A stretch of 64,000 bases of DNA from Spirochaetales bacterium (GCA_029098225.1 JAQXNX010000032.1:62001-126000); one strand, 5' to 3'; numbered from the stretch's first letter, positions 45,481-53,849 are shown. Made by a program: numbers and translations. Notes: generated by a model from the sequence alone, not told the origin.

Positions 45481-48325
45481 ATTTAGACGATTTCTTACTT
45501 ATAAACTTTGGTGCATACATATTCAAAAATCCCGGAATAACTGTCATAGCCAGGAAGCTTGAAGTAAACATTACAATTGCAACCAGAATTCCTATGTAGC
45601 GCAAAACTACAAACTTACTAAAGCACAGAACCAGGAAGCCGAATCCAACTGCAATTGCATTTGTAACTATTCCATGGCCGCTCTTACGGAAAGTCATTCT
45701 TGTAACTTCATCAAGATCATCACTCTTTGAACGTTCTTCTTTATAAGTTGTAAGGAAATGAATTGTATAATCTATTCCAACTCCAACTGCTACAGATGCA
45801 ATAATACTTGTTACAAGATCAAGATTAATTCCAGCAAAGCCCATTACCATGTAGTTCAGAATAATTGCAAGTGCAAGCGGAACCGCACCAAGCAAACCTG
45901 CCCAGCCGCTCTTAAAGGCTACAGCAATTATTATGAATACACAGAGCAGCGAAATTAAAAGACTTGTAAGCTGACTTGAAACAATCATCTTTGTCATTGT
46001 ATATTCCATTTCTGCAGTTCCTGTAGCTTCCAGTGAGTAGCCTTCAGGGAAGTGGTTTTCTGCAAACTTTTGAGCGGCAGCGATTATTTCTCCTGTTGTC
46101 TGTGTGGAATGGTTTCTAAGCTGAACAGTAATTCGCATTATCTGAGGATTCATATCATCATCTACAAAGCGGTCTAAGGAACCGGAAAGTAATGTAAGAT
46201 AGCCCTGTACAACTCCAGATAATTCTTCGCGGCTTGCAACCGGATATTTTGTATAATCATATGGAATTTCGTAATAAGCAGTTCCGTTATAATTAACCTG
46301 CTTCTGAAGTTCATTTACAATATCTTCAACCTTTGCTGTTTTTCCACCGGCAGAAATATATGCCCTATTGAGCATATTAATTACTTCTTCAACTGTGGCT
46401 GTCTGTTCAAGTGCAACAGAATAAGCTTTATTTGGATCTTCCCAGTTTGAAGCATCAAAAGCTGTTTCTTCGGAATCGGCAAACTCGTCATCTCCAAAAC
46501 TGTCAAAGGTGTCGTCTGCAAAAATATCTTCTCCGGAGTCTGCAAAGGTGTCGCTTGCAAAACTATCCTCGCCAAAATCTGCAAAGTCTGCAAAACTGTC
46601 AGATTCAAAACTATCTTCTTCAGAATAATCTGCAATAACTGTATCTTCTGCACTTGCAGGAACATGCCAGACCTGATTAATTCTTTTTATGAAATCTGTA
46701 AAAGAAACGATTTTTCCTACATCAGGAAATTCTTCCTGCATATAATTTTGTAAGTCATCAACGGCCTTAAGAATTTCTGGATTAGTAAGACTTCCCTTTT
46801 CCGGGCCTTTGACATTCAGATAAAGACTGTTAGTTCCGGCAAACTGCTTATCAATATAATTCATATCCTGGCGCATATCGCAGCTTTCCGGGAAATAATT
46901 TACAAGAGCAGTATCAATTTTCAACATTCTGAGTCCGGCAACAGAAACCCCAATCATTACAATAATTGAAAGATAAAGTCTTGTTTTTGAACCACAGAAG
47001 AAATGATAAATCTGGTATAGTGTATCGCCCTGAGCTTCGTCTTCTGTTTTTCCACCACGAAGGCGTGCAGCCTGCTCAATTTTACGTGCAAGCTTTTCTG
47101 TAAGATGATGCTTTTTATTTCGGCTTGACTGAACCTTTTTAAAGTCTTTAAGCAGAAGAATTGCCGGAATAAAAGTAATTGCAAGTAAAAGTGAAATTGC
47201 TACACCAACAGCTGTAAATACTGCAAAGCTGTGCAGAGGAGCAATCGGGCTGGAAATTAAAGAAATAAAACCTATAATTGTTGTAATGCCTGCAAGGAAA
47301 ACAGCGCTCATAACTTCGTGAAGTCCATTGAAAACTGCTTCCTTATATTTTTCCTGAGTAAGCTCTCCTTCGGTCATATCAAGTGCAACATAATAATGAG
47401 TAAGAACGTGAATTCCGTAAGCAGAACCAACAGCAATTAATGCAACCGGAATTACCGAAGAAACCAGTGTAAATGTAACATGGAATAAAGACATTAAACC
47501 CATTGTCCAGCTTGTAGCCATAACTACAGTAATTAAAGGAAGTAAAGTTCCATCCATAGTTTTAAAGCTGAAGTAAAGCGAAAGTAAAACAACAACAATT
47601 ACAAGCGGAATAAGACGAGCCAGATCGGCAAGCATGAACACTCGGGAATTCTGCATTACAACAGGATTTCCATATATTTTTACATCAAGATTGTGACCGG
47701 CAGTCGCTTCATTAACAATTTTAGTAACAGCATTTAATGCACCTTCCTGCATTTCGGCTTCGCTTCTGATTTTCTTTTTTCCAAGCTGTGCAGCAAGCTC
47801 TGCTTCGTAATCAGTATCATAAGATGCAAGTGTAATCTGAAGCTGAGTACCTGTAAGATTGTCATTTACAATTACACGATTATACATTGCATCCCACTCA
47901 TTCAAACGTCTTTCCAGCTGTTCAATATCTTCGGGAGAACCGGTATATGACTCTGGAATAAGCTGACTTGCAGAGATAGAACCATCAGATTCACAGACGA
48001 AATCTATATGAGTAAGAGAATCTACGTCCGAAACCTCTCTAAGCTCAAGAGAGCGATCTGTAATGTCACGGATTACATCAATATATTCTGGAGTAAGAAT
48101 TGAACCATTTTTAGCCTCCAGACTTACACCAATTACCATCATGCTTCCAAACTGATCTTCTGTCTCCGAAAGACGTGTATAAGAAGCATCTTTTTGAGGA
48201 AGAAACTGACGGATTGAATTATCAATTGCCAGATCCTTAATAAAAAAGCCGAGAACACCGGTAATTATTACACAAGCTGCAATAATCAGGCGAGGCCTTT
48301 TAAAAAAACGTTTTGCAAATTTCAA
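45479..48325 (-). CDS. RND/MMPL-family exporter
   Basis: This 948-residue inner-membrane protein has two repeats of six membrane helices (first block about 215-390, second about 760-945) and large periplasmic loops. The pattern GSAYGIHVLTHYYV in the first half and GVGIDYTIHFLT in the second fit the predicted-exporter RND/MMPL family. The periplasmic loop at about 565-632 carries an acidic insertion with repeats (DSFESDSF, EDSFASDTF, DDTFDSF). The start is TTG, supported by GGAGG 6 nt upstream. It heads the operon with LolA-like and barrel genes and is divergent from an ArsR gene. The cargo is unknown; family members often move lipids or hydrophobic compounds. Confidence 0.85.
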   Translation of the reverse strand: MKFAKRFFKRPRLIIAACVIITGVLGFFIKDLAIDNSIRQFLPQKDASYTRLSETEDQFGSMMVIGVSLEAKNGSILTPEYIDVIRDITDRSLELREVSDVDSLTHIDFVCESDGSISASQLIPESYTGSPEDIEQLERRLNEWDAMYNRVIVNDNLTGTQLQITLASYDTDYEAELAAQLGKKKIRSEAEMQEGALNAVTKIVNEATAGHNLDVKIYGNPVVMQNSRVFMLADLARLIPLVIVVVLLSLYFSFKTMDGTLLPLITVVMATSWTMGLMSLFHVTFTLVSSVIPVALIAVGSAYGIHVLTHYYVALDMTEGELTQEKYKEAVFNGLHEVMSAVFLAGITTIIGFISLISSPIAPLHSFAVFTAVGVAISLLLAITFIPAILLLKDFKKVQSSRNKKHHLTEKLARKIEQAARLRGGKTEDEAQGDTLYQIYHFFCGSKTRLYLSIIVMIGVSVAGLRMLKIDTALVNYFPESCDMRQDMNYIDKQFAGTNSLYLNVKGPEKGSLTNPEILKAVDDLQNYMQEEFPDVGKIVSFTDFIKRINQVWHVPASAEDTVIADYSEEDSFESDSFADFADFGEDSFASDTFADSGEDIFADDTFDSFGDDEFADSEETAFDASNWEDPNKAYSVALEQTATVEEVINMLNRAYISAGGKTAKVEDIVNELQKQVNYNGTAYYEIPYDYTKYPVASREELSGVVQGYLTLLSGSLDRFVDDDMNPQIMRITVQLRNHSTQTTGEIIAAAQKFAENHFPEGYSLEATGTAEMEYTMTKMIVSSQLTSLLISLLCVFIIIAVAFKSGWAGLLGAVPLALAIILNYMVMGFAGINLDLVTSIIASVAVGVGIDYTIHFLTTYKEERSKSDDLDEVTRMTFRKSGHGIVTNAIAVGFGFLVLCFSKFVVLRYIGILVAIVMFTSSFLAMTVIPGFLNMYAPKFISKKSSK
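46440..46635 (-). repeat. Acidic/Phe repeat insertion in RND exporter
   Basis: About 65 residues rich in Asp, Glu, Ser and Phe, built of short DSF/DTF motifs, interrupt the second periplasmic loop. The eight-residue motif DSFESDSF (residues 571-578) is identical to one in the operon's barrel protein (residues 32-39). Confidence 0.75.
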
Positions 48326-48363
48326 TGTGTGCCTCCAGTATTGTTACATTAAAACGTTCATTT

Positions 48364-48395
48364 GTTTATTCGTTTAATTTCTTAAACGCTTAAAC
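48364..48395. promoter_or_regulatory. 32-bp palindrome, candidate operator between RND and arsR-like genes
   Basis: The sequence reads GTTTA-TT-CGTTTAA-TTTC-TTAAACG-CT-TAAAC. Both the inner 7-bp and outer 5-bp arms are perfect inverted repeats. It lies upstream of both divergent genes and is the best candidate binding site for the ArsR-family regulator. Confidence 0.65.
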
Positions 48396-48474
48396 ATATT
48401 GACAAATATAATAACATTAATAATAATCGTCAACAGAATTTTGAAAAAAAATGAAAAAATAATTATCTGGACGT

Positions 48475-48503
48475 TTGACAGAATAAAAACTGTACTTTAA
48501 GAT
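48475..48503 (+). promoter_or_regulatory. Promoter of the ArsR-family gene
   Basis: TTGACA (48475-48480), a 17-nt spacer and TAAGAT (48498-48503) precede the ATG at 48518. A second possible promoter, TTGACA at 48399-48404 with AATAAT at 48422-48427, lies next to the palindrome. Confidence 0.55.
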
Positions 48504-48517
48504 AAAAGAAGAAAAAA

Positions 48518-48874
48518 ATGATTACTATTGAAGAACTTCATAAAACAAGAGAAATTCTGCACTCTCTTCTCCCTCTTTTTATAGCATTAGGAGATGAATT
48601 TCGACAGCAATTATTATTAGATATTGCTGCCGCAGGAGAAAAAGGCATTAATGTTACAGATTTAGCTGACTCTGCCAGACTTTCGCGCCCGGCAATTTCT
48701 CACCATTTAAAAGTGTTAAAAGATATGGGATTAATAACCCCTCAAAAAACCGGTACACAGATTTTTTACAAAATATCAATTCATAAAGACTTGGAAAAGC
48801 TTTCCGCTTTTATAAATTCAATTAAAACTGTAATAGAAAGCATAAAAAACGAAAATTCAGAAGAAAAAAATTAA
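48518..48874 (+). CDS. ArsR-family winged-helix regulator without metal-site cysteines
   Basis: This 118-residue protein has the ArsR winged helix-turn-helix: VTDLADSARLSRPAISHHLK is helix 3/4 and MGLITPQKTGTQIFYKIS the wing. The usual metal-binding CxC on the recognition helix (ELCVCDL-type) is absent, so it probably does not sense arsenic or similar metals. It is divergent from the RND operon with a 32-bp palindrome between them, so it is likely its repressor. It ends 1 nt before the converging small gene. Confidence 0.85.
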   Translation: MITIEELHKTREILHSLLPLFIALGDEFRQQLLLDIAAAGEKGINVTDLADSARLSRPAISHHLKVLKDMGLITPQKTGTQIFYKISIHKDLEKLSAFINSIKTVIESIKNENSEEKN

Positions 48875-49288
48875 TTATCTCATTCCCTGAAGCTTTGATT
48901 TTAAATCATAGCAGCGGTCTTTTAATCTGCGCACTTCGTTTAAACTACTCATAATTTTTGCAGTCATGTATACATCTACAATACCAGAATCAAAAAAGAA
49001 ATCAGCAAAAGTTGCAAAACCGCCGATCTGCATTCTATAGTCGTTTGGAACAGAAATGTTACCAAGAGTACGCTGAAGCTCCTGCATTAAATAATTTACT
49101 CGATCCATAGAATATTTTGCATTATTAAGCTTTGAATGTTTTATTAAATCTACTAATAAGCCGCCACCAAGGACATCTAAAAAACCCCAGGTTCTGGCAG
49201 AAGAAAGATGACGTTCTGCTTCGTCAAGACATGTAATAAGCTGATCTGTTAAATTTATTGCCTGATTAATCTGAAGACTGTTTTCCAT
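48875..49288 (-). CDS. Small conserved protein of unknown function
   Basis: This 137-residue helical protein has no signal peptide or membrane span. Characteristic phrases are SSARTWGFLDVLGGGLLVD and LIKHSKLNNAKYSMD. I recall similar phrases in short Firmicutes/Clostridia proteins without assigned function, but cannot verify this. The ATG has TTTTCA-N17-TATAAT ending 7 nt before it. No function is proposed. Confidence 0.6.
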   Translation of the reverse strand: MENSLQINQAINLTDQLITCLDEAERHLSSARTWGFLDVLGGGLLVDLIKHSKLNNAKYSMDRVNYLMQELQRTLGNISVPNDYRMQIGGFATFADFFFDSGIVDVYMTAKIMSSLNEVRRLKDRCYDLKSKLQGMR

Positions 49289-49295
49289 AGGAATT

Positions 49296-49324
49296 ATTAT
49301 AGCTTAGTTGCGGGAATCTGAAAA
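49296..49324 (-). promoter_or_regulatory. Sigma70-type promoter giving a predicted leaderless mRNA
   Basis: On the reverse strand, TTTTCA (49324-49319), a 17-nt spacer and TATAAT (49301-49296) end 7 nt before the ATG at 49288. Confidence 0.6.
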
Positions 49325-49343
49325 GTCATATACTATATTTATT

Positions 49344-49754
49344 ATGAATTATGATGAATTAATAAAAACAGCTGTCGAAATGACAAAAAAATCTTATGCC
49401 CCTTATTCACATTTTCATGTTGGAGCAGCTTTACTTGCAAAAGACGGAAAAGTATGGACTGGCTGTAATATAGAAAATGCAGCATACGGACCAAGTAACT
49501 GCGCAGAACGCACTGCAATTTTTAAGGCAGTAAGCGAAGGCTGCAAAGAATTTTCTGCAATTGCTATTATGGGCGGCCCCGAAGACGAAAATGGAAATGT
49601 AAAAATAGGAGATTTTTGTTCCCCATGCGGAGTTTGCCGTCAGGTACTTTCTGAATTCTGTGATAAGGATTTTAAAATAATATTAGCAAACGGAAAGGGC
49701 GAGCAGAAAATATGTACACTTGGCGAATTGCTTCCCTTAAGTTTTTCTTTATAA
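49344..49754 (+). CDS. cdd: Cytidine deaminase
   Basis: This enzyme deaminates cytidine and deoxycytidine for pyrimidine salvage. The 136-residue protein is the small tetrameric type, with zinc and catalytic residues in CNIENAAYGPSNCAERTAIF and PCGVCRQVL. The ATG at 49344 is preferred over an ORF start 12 codons upstream because the family begins near here and a TATACT box ends 9 nt before it. TTGCGG at 49308 would be its -35 with a 15-nt spacer. Confidence 0.95.
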   Translation: MNYDELIKTAVEMTKKSYAPYSHFHVGAALLAKDGKVWTGCNIENAAYGPSNCAERTAIFKAVSEGCKEFSAIAIMGGPEDENGNVKIGDFCSPCGVCRQVLSEFCDKDFKIILANGKGEQKICTLGELLPLSFSL

Positions 49755-49755
49755 T
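49728..49755 (+). promoter_or_regulatory. Promoter inside the end of cdd, for the NusG-II gene
   Basis: TTGCTT (49728-49733), a 16-nt spacer and TATAAT (49750-49755) overlap the last codons and stop of cdd and end 10 nt before the ATG at 49766. Confidence 0.5.
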
Positions 49756-49765
49756 GTAGCTTTAT

Positions 49766-50143
49766 ATGAACGGGAAAAAAGCTGTTATTCATTTTAAGCC
49801 TCTTGATTTTTTAATTCTGCTGATTATTGTTTTTTTTGCAGTTTTCTCTTTCCTTAAAACCTCAGAAAAAGATGCTGATAAAATACTTGTAACTGCAAAC
49901 GGCGATAAATATATATTTCCGATTAATAAAAATTCCACTTATGAAGTTCAGGGTAAGCTTGGCATTACGAAAATTGAAGTAAAAGACAATCAGGTAAGAA
50001 TTATAGATTCTCCCTGCCCTAATAAAACCTGTATTGCAATGGGCTATGCAAGAGTAATAATCTGTCTTCCAAATGATGTAATGATTCAGAAAATTTCTTC
50101 AGGAAAAAAAATACAGGAGGAGCTTGATGGAATTGCAAAATAA
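49766..50143 (+). CDS. NusG domain II-containing membrane-anchored protein
   Basis: This 125-residue protein has one N-terminal membrane helix (about 12-30) followed by a periplasmic NusG_II-type domain: VTANGDKYIFPINKNSTYEV and SPCPNKTCIAMGYA. It is normally found next to Gx transporters, as here, where it overlaps the next gene by 17 nt. The family's role is unclear. Confidence 0.8.
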   Translation: MNGKKAVIHFKPLDFLILLIIVFFAVFSFLKTSEKDADKILVTANGDKYIFPINKNSTYEVQGKLGITKIEVKDNQVRIIDSPCPNKTCIAMGYARVIICLPNDVMIQKISSGKKIQEELDGIAK

Positions 50144-51119
50144 AAAAGATAAAATTGCCTTTCTGGCTTCTCTTTCACTTATTTATTCTTATATAGAGTT
50201 TCTTCTGCCAAGACCAGTTCCTTTTTTGCGTTTAGGCTTTTCCAATGCAATAATTCTTTCTGCACTATTTTTAGATTTTCCTTCATTTTTTATTTTATGC
50301 ATAATTAAAGCAGTCTGTTCTTCTTTTATTTCCGGAATTTTGTTTTCTCCTTTTTTTATAATTTCATTTACACAGTCTGTCTCTGCCGGTCTTATAATGT
50401 ACGGTGCAAAAAAATTAAAAATATTTTCTGTATATGGAATCTCTCTTCTTGGTGCTGCCTGTAGTGCAGTTGTACAGATTTATTTATGCAGTCTTTATTT
50501 GGGAAAAGGCACAATTAATCTTTTATGGATTATGCTTAGCTTTTCTGTTTTCTCTGGAATTATTACAGCCTGGCTTTCACAAAAGATTGAACTTCCTGAA
50601 TCTTTTGATTTTGCAGAAAATACTTCCGGAGCAATAGAAACCGGTAGTTCAAGACAAAAAAAAATCTCTTCAATTTTAAAAATTATTTTTATCCTTATTT
50701 TTTCCTGTATGATTTTTGCAACAGGAAATATTTTTTTACTTATTTTGCTGTTAATTCTGTCTTTTATAATTCAACTGATTTCTCGAAGACGTTTTATTGT
50801 TATGCCTCATATTTTTATGTGGCTTTTTGTTTTTCTTTCTTCAATTTTTGTTCCAGCAGGAAAAATAATTTTTTCATTCTGGAAAATTACAATTACCGAC
50901 GGAGCAATTAATTCTGCATTAATGAAAGCGTTAAAGCTTTCTTCTTCTATGATGCTTTCGCAGGCGGCCTCTACAATCAATTTTGAAGGAAATTCTATTA
51001 TTGCTAAAACTCTAAAAAATTATAGCCGGATAATTAATAAACTGAATTTAAAAAACCGTAAATGGAATTTTTCAGAGCCGTTAAATTGTCTTACTCAATT
51101 CAAATCAAATTCAATTTAA
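50127..51119 (+). CDS. Gx transporter (heptaprenyl diphosphate synthase component I-like) with EcfT-like C-terminal half
   Basis: The first 165 residues are a Gx-type membrane protein (KIAFLASLSLIYSYIEFLLP, FLRLGFSNAIILSALFLDFP, KAVCSSFISG). This family belongs to the fold group of ECF transporter S-components. The C-terminal half (about 180-330) has more membrane helices and ends with GAINSALMKALKLSSSMMLS and IIAKTLKNYSRIINKLN, which resemble the coupling helices of EcfT. The ATG at 50127 has AGGAGG 6 nt upstream; it overlaps the NusG-II gene by 17 nt. The 3' end overlaps the convergent NUDIX gene by 9 bp. Substrate unknown. Confidence 0.75.
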   Translation: MELQNKKDKIAFLASLSLIYSYIEFLLPRPVPFLRLGFSNAIILSALFLDFPSFFILCIIKAVCSSFISGILFSPFFIISFTQSVSAGLIMYGAKKLKIFSVYGISLLGAACSAVVQIYLCSLYLGKGTINLLWIMLSFSVFSGIITAWLSQKIELPESFDFAENTSGAIETGSSRQKKISSILKIIFILIFSCMIFATGNIFLLILLLILSFIIQLISRRRFIVMPHIFMWLFVFLSSIFVPAGKIIFSFWKITITDGAINSALMKALKLSSSMMLSQAASTINFEGNSIIAKTLKNYSRIINKLNLKNRKWNFSEPLNCLTQFKSNSI

Positions 51120-51698
51120 AACTGACTGAATTAAAACGCTGTTCTTATAAATAAGCTTTAATGAAAAAAATGGAGAGTTAGAAAAAACTAACTTAAGGAA
51201 AATTTCATCGCCTTCCCAATGTGGAAGCTCATTCATTTTTGAAATTTCAACCCACTCAAGCTCGCCTTCATCGCAGTCATTTTTCAATTCGCCCGAAAAT
51301 TTTCTTACGCGAAATACGTGCATAAATTCTGTATAAGAGTTTTCGGAAAACCGGGGTGTTACGGGGGCGTTTATCTGATTGTGTTTTCCCCCGTTAGAAA
51401 GGGGTGTGTCTAAAACCGCCTGCGGGTTTAGACCAGGGGAAAGGCTTTTCCCCTCCTTTAAATCTACAAAGGTTACAATTCCACAATATTCAAGATCTTC
51501 ATGTAAAAGCTCAAGGCCTGTTTCTTCTTTTACTTCGCGGATTACACAGTCCTGAGGACTTTCACAGTTTTCAAATTTTCCGCCGATGCCAATCCACTTA
51601 TCATGATTATAATCATTTTCTTTTTTTGTCCGATGCAGCATTAAAACTTTATCTTCTTTTTGTATATAACAGATTGTCGTGTTTACCAGAGTTTTCAT
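51111..51698 (-). CDS. NUDIX hydrolase with in-frame repeat insertion
   Basis: This 195-residue enzyme should hydrolyse nucleotide or related diphosphates, with a MutT/YtkD-like layout. The Nudix box is intact at residues 40-62 (G..E46...REVKEETGL). After FVDLKE (about residue 80) there are about 35 unusual residues (Gly/Pro/Ser/Asn-rich, roughly 83-117) before the family resumes at EFMHVFRVRKFSGEL. The DNA of this stretch is a GC-rich palindromic repeat. The gene starts in a 4-bp ATGA overlap with the response regulator stop, so it is the third gene of the kinase operon. Confidence 0.75.
   Translation of the reverse strand: MKTLVNTTICYIQKEDKVLMLHRTKKENDYNHDKWIGIGGKFENCESPQDCVIREVKEETGLELLHEDLEYCGIVTFVDLKEGKSLSPGLNPQAVLDTPLSNGGKHNQINAPVTPRFSENSYTEFMHVFRVRKFSGELKNDCDEGELEWVEISKMNELPHWEGDEIFLKLVFSNSPFFSLKLIYKNSVLIQSVLN
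51350..51455. repeat. GC-rich palindromic element inserted in coding sequence
   Basis: The plus strand reads GGGGGCGTT..., TTTTCCCCCGTTAG, GGGGTGTG, a central TCTAAAACC...GGGTTTAGA hairpin, then CAGGGGAAAGGC and TTTTCCCCTCC. The order of blocks matches the reverse complement of the element at 45389-45480 with changed hairpin arms. It encodes part of the NUDIX protein in frame. Confidence 0.75.
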
Positions 51699-52444
51699 TT
51701 ATTCACCTTATATAAAATACTTGGTCTTCCGCCTGTACTGTAATTTATATCTTCTTTAATAATTTTTTTCTGTACAAGATAATTCATATAAGTTCTTACT
51801 GTTACAATTGAAATTCCAATTGCATCAGAAATCATATCTACAGTATTCCATTCTGTATTTTTATTAAGATATGATTCAATAAGTAAAAGTGTTTTTCGCT
51901 GAATTCCTTTTGGAAGAGTTTCTTTTCCTAAAAGCGAATTTATAGATAATGTTTTTTTGCCGTCCTCTTCTGATGAAGAAGAATCCTGAACTTTTCCCTG
52001 CACAGCCGCAGCAGAATTTGAAATTAAGCTGTCTACACAATTCTGATCCATAACAGGATTTTCTTTTAACAAAGATTTTTTTGCGGCAAATTTTTCCAGA
52101 GAAACATTAAAGCGTTCAAAATTAAATGGCTTAATTAAATAATCAAGAACGCCAAGATGAACAGTTTCTTCTATCGTTTGTGTATCATTTGCTGCAGTTA
52201 CCATAATTACTTCTACAGCAATTTTTAATTCACGAATTTTTTTTAAGGTTTCAGTTCCTGTCATAACCGGCATATAAACATCAAGAAGTACAAGATCAAC
52301 AGAATTTTCCTGTAAAAAAGTAATTGCTTCCTGTCCGTTCCTGCAATTTCCTGCTACAACAAAGTCTGGATTTTTTGCAACATACTGACTATTTATCATT
52401 GCGACCATCGGATCGTCTTCTACAATCAAAACATTGTAACTCAT
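51695..52444 (-). CDS. Response regulator, CitB/DcuR type
   Basis: This 249-residue protein has a receiver domain with Asp10/Asp11, phospho-acceptor Asp55 (LVLLDVYMP) and Lys105 (DYLIKPF), followed by a C-terminal winged-helix/HTH segment (IGISIVTVRTYMNYLVQKK). It belongs to the citrate/C4-dicarboxylate-sensing CitB/DcuR group. It lies 1 nt after the kinase gene and overlaps the NUDIX gene by 4 bp. Confidence 0.9.
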   Translation of the reverse strand: MSYNVLIVEDDPMVAMINSQYVAKNPDFVVAGNCRNGQEAITFLQENSVDLVLLDVYMPVMTGTETLKKIRELKIAVEVIMVTAANDTQTIEETVHLGVLDYLIKPFNFERFNVSLEKFAAKKSLLKENPVMDQNCVDSLISNSAAAVQGKVQDSSSSEEDGKKTLSINSLLGKETLPKGIQRKTLLLIESYLNKNTEWNTVDMISDAIGISIVTVRTYMNYLVQKKIIKEDINYSTGGRPSILYKVNK

Positions 52445-52445
52445 A

Positions 52446-53696
52446 TTATTTTTCTAACCTGACCATAAAGCAGGTTCCTCTACCCTCTTGAGATTCATAA
52501 GAAATATGACCACCCATACTTTCTACCAGCTGCTTTGTATGGTAAAGGCCAATTCCTCTTTCGGACCCCTTTGTTGAAAAGCCCTTTTCAAAAATTTTAT
52601 TTCCAATTTCTTTTGGAATTCCTCCACCGCTGTCTTTAACTGTTATTAAAAGACTTCCCGGTTTTGTATAAACGCCAAAAATCAGTTCTTTTACTTCATC
52701 AAAATTATGTTCTTTTAAGTTCATTTCATCAAGTGCATTATCAATTAAATTTCCAGTAATTGTTACAAGAGCTTCAGAAGGAACATCTATATCTCTGCTT
52801 CTAAAACAGATTCCATCCTGCAGAATAAATTTTACGTCACATTCAGAAGCCCGTGCGATCTTACCTACTATCAAAGCAGCAAAGGAAGGATTTTCTATTG
52901 AGTTCATTACACTGTGAATTGTCTGCCCCTGAATCATGCTTATACTCTGAATATAAGAGGCTGCCTTCTCATATTCACCAATCTGAATCAAGCCTAAAAT
53001 TACATGAAGCTTATTTGTAAAATCGTGATTATTTGCGCGCATTGAATCTACAAGAATTTTTGTTCCCTCAAAATCTTCTGTAAACAATAAAAATTCTTTT
53101 TTAATCTTTTTAGAAATAACAAAACAAATCATTATTTCTATTAAAATTGCAAAAAGTGTTACAAAGAAAAATAAAGATAAAATTCTTAAAGAAACAGTTG
53201 TCATAGAAGTTTTTAAACAGATTGTCATTATAAAGCCGCAGTATCTTCCATACTGATCATAAACGGCTGAATAAGTTCTTCGCTGCGGACCAGAAGGTCC
53301 AATATCATTTTCTGTATAAAACCTTGTTGTATGAATAGAAAAATCAGGAATGGTACCGTCGTATTTTGTATTAATTAATTCATGATGAGTATGATAAACA
53401 CGATTTAAATCCTTATCGACTATAGAAATAATATCTACTTCTGAAAGCTCGGAAACAACATTATCCATATATGAACAAATTTCTTCCTGCGAATATTGTC
53501 TTATAAAGCCGTAAATCCTTGTAATTAAATCTGATGTATTTTGAAGATTCTGATTAAAATCTTTTTCCATGGAATTTAAATTAATAAAGGCTCCGCCAAG
53601 ACTCATAAGAACTGTAATTGAAATAATAAGAATAAGCTGAATTTTCTGAATCTCTTTTCGTAATAAATTTAAATTCCCTGATTTTTTACCTTTCAT
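52446..53696 (-). CDS. Sensor histidine kinase, CitA/DcuS type, lacking cytoplasmic PAS
   Basis: This 416-residue kinase has two membrane helices (about 17-38 and 168-193) enclosing a periplasmic domain of about 130 residues. The His224 box (RANNHDFTNKLHVI) matches the SpoOB-type site of DcuS/CitA, followed by N-box TITGNLIDNALDE and G boxes (VKDSGGGIP, SERGIGLYHTK). After the second helix there is no cytoplasmic PAS domain, which most CitA/DcuS kinases have. GAGG precedes the ATG. It is co-transcribed with the regulator that follows. The ligand could be a carboxylate but is not determined. Confidence 0.85.
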   Translation of the reverse strand: MKGKKSGNLNLLRKEIQKIQLILIISITVLMSLGGAFINLNSMEKDFNQNLQNTSDLITRIYGFIRQYSQEEICSYMDNVVSELSEVDIISIVDKDLNRVYHTHHELINTKYDGTIPDFSIHTTRFYTENDIGPSGPQRRTYSAVYDQYGRYCGFIMTICLKTSMTTVSLRILSLFFFVTLFAILIEIMICFVISKKIKKEFLLFTEDFEGTKILVDSMRANNHDFTNKLHVILGLIQIGEYEKAASYIQSISMIQGQTIHSVMNSIENPSFAALIVGKIARASECDVKFILQDGICFRSRDIDVPSEALVTITGNLIDNALDEMNLKEHNFDEVKELIFGVYTKPGSLLITVKDSGGGIPKEIGNKIFEKGFSTKGSERGIGLYHTKQLVESMGGHISYESQEGRGTCFMVRLEK

Positions 53697-53849
53697 AAAA
53701 TCCTCACATGAAACTCTGCATCAAAACGCAGAATACCCCAAAACAATTATAATTTTTATTTAAAAAAAAATCGCCTTTTGAAAGTTAAAAAAATTTTTTG
53801 TTTATTAATTTGTTAATACTTTCTAAACATTTTCTTTTCTTTCAAAAAA

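Noticed and set aside
45378-45599. Plus-strand frame through the palindromic element
   Set aside because: It runs antisense into the RND gene and is explained by the repeat; it is useful only as a comparison with the NUDIX insertion.
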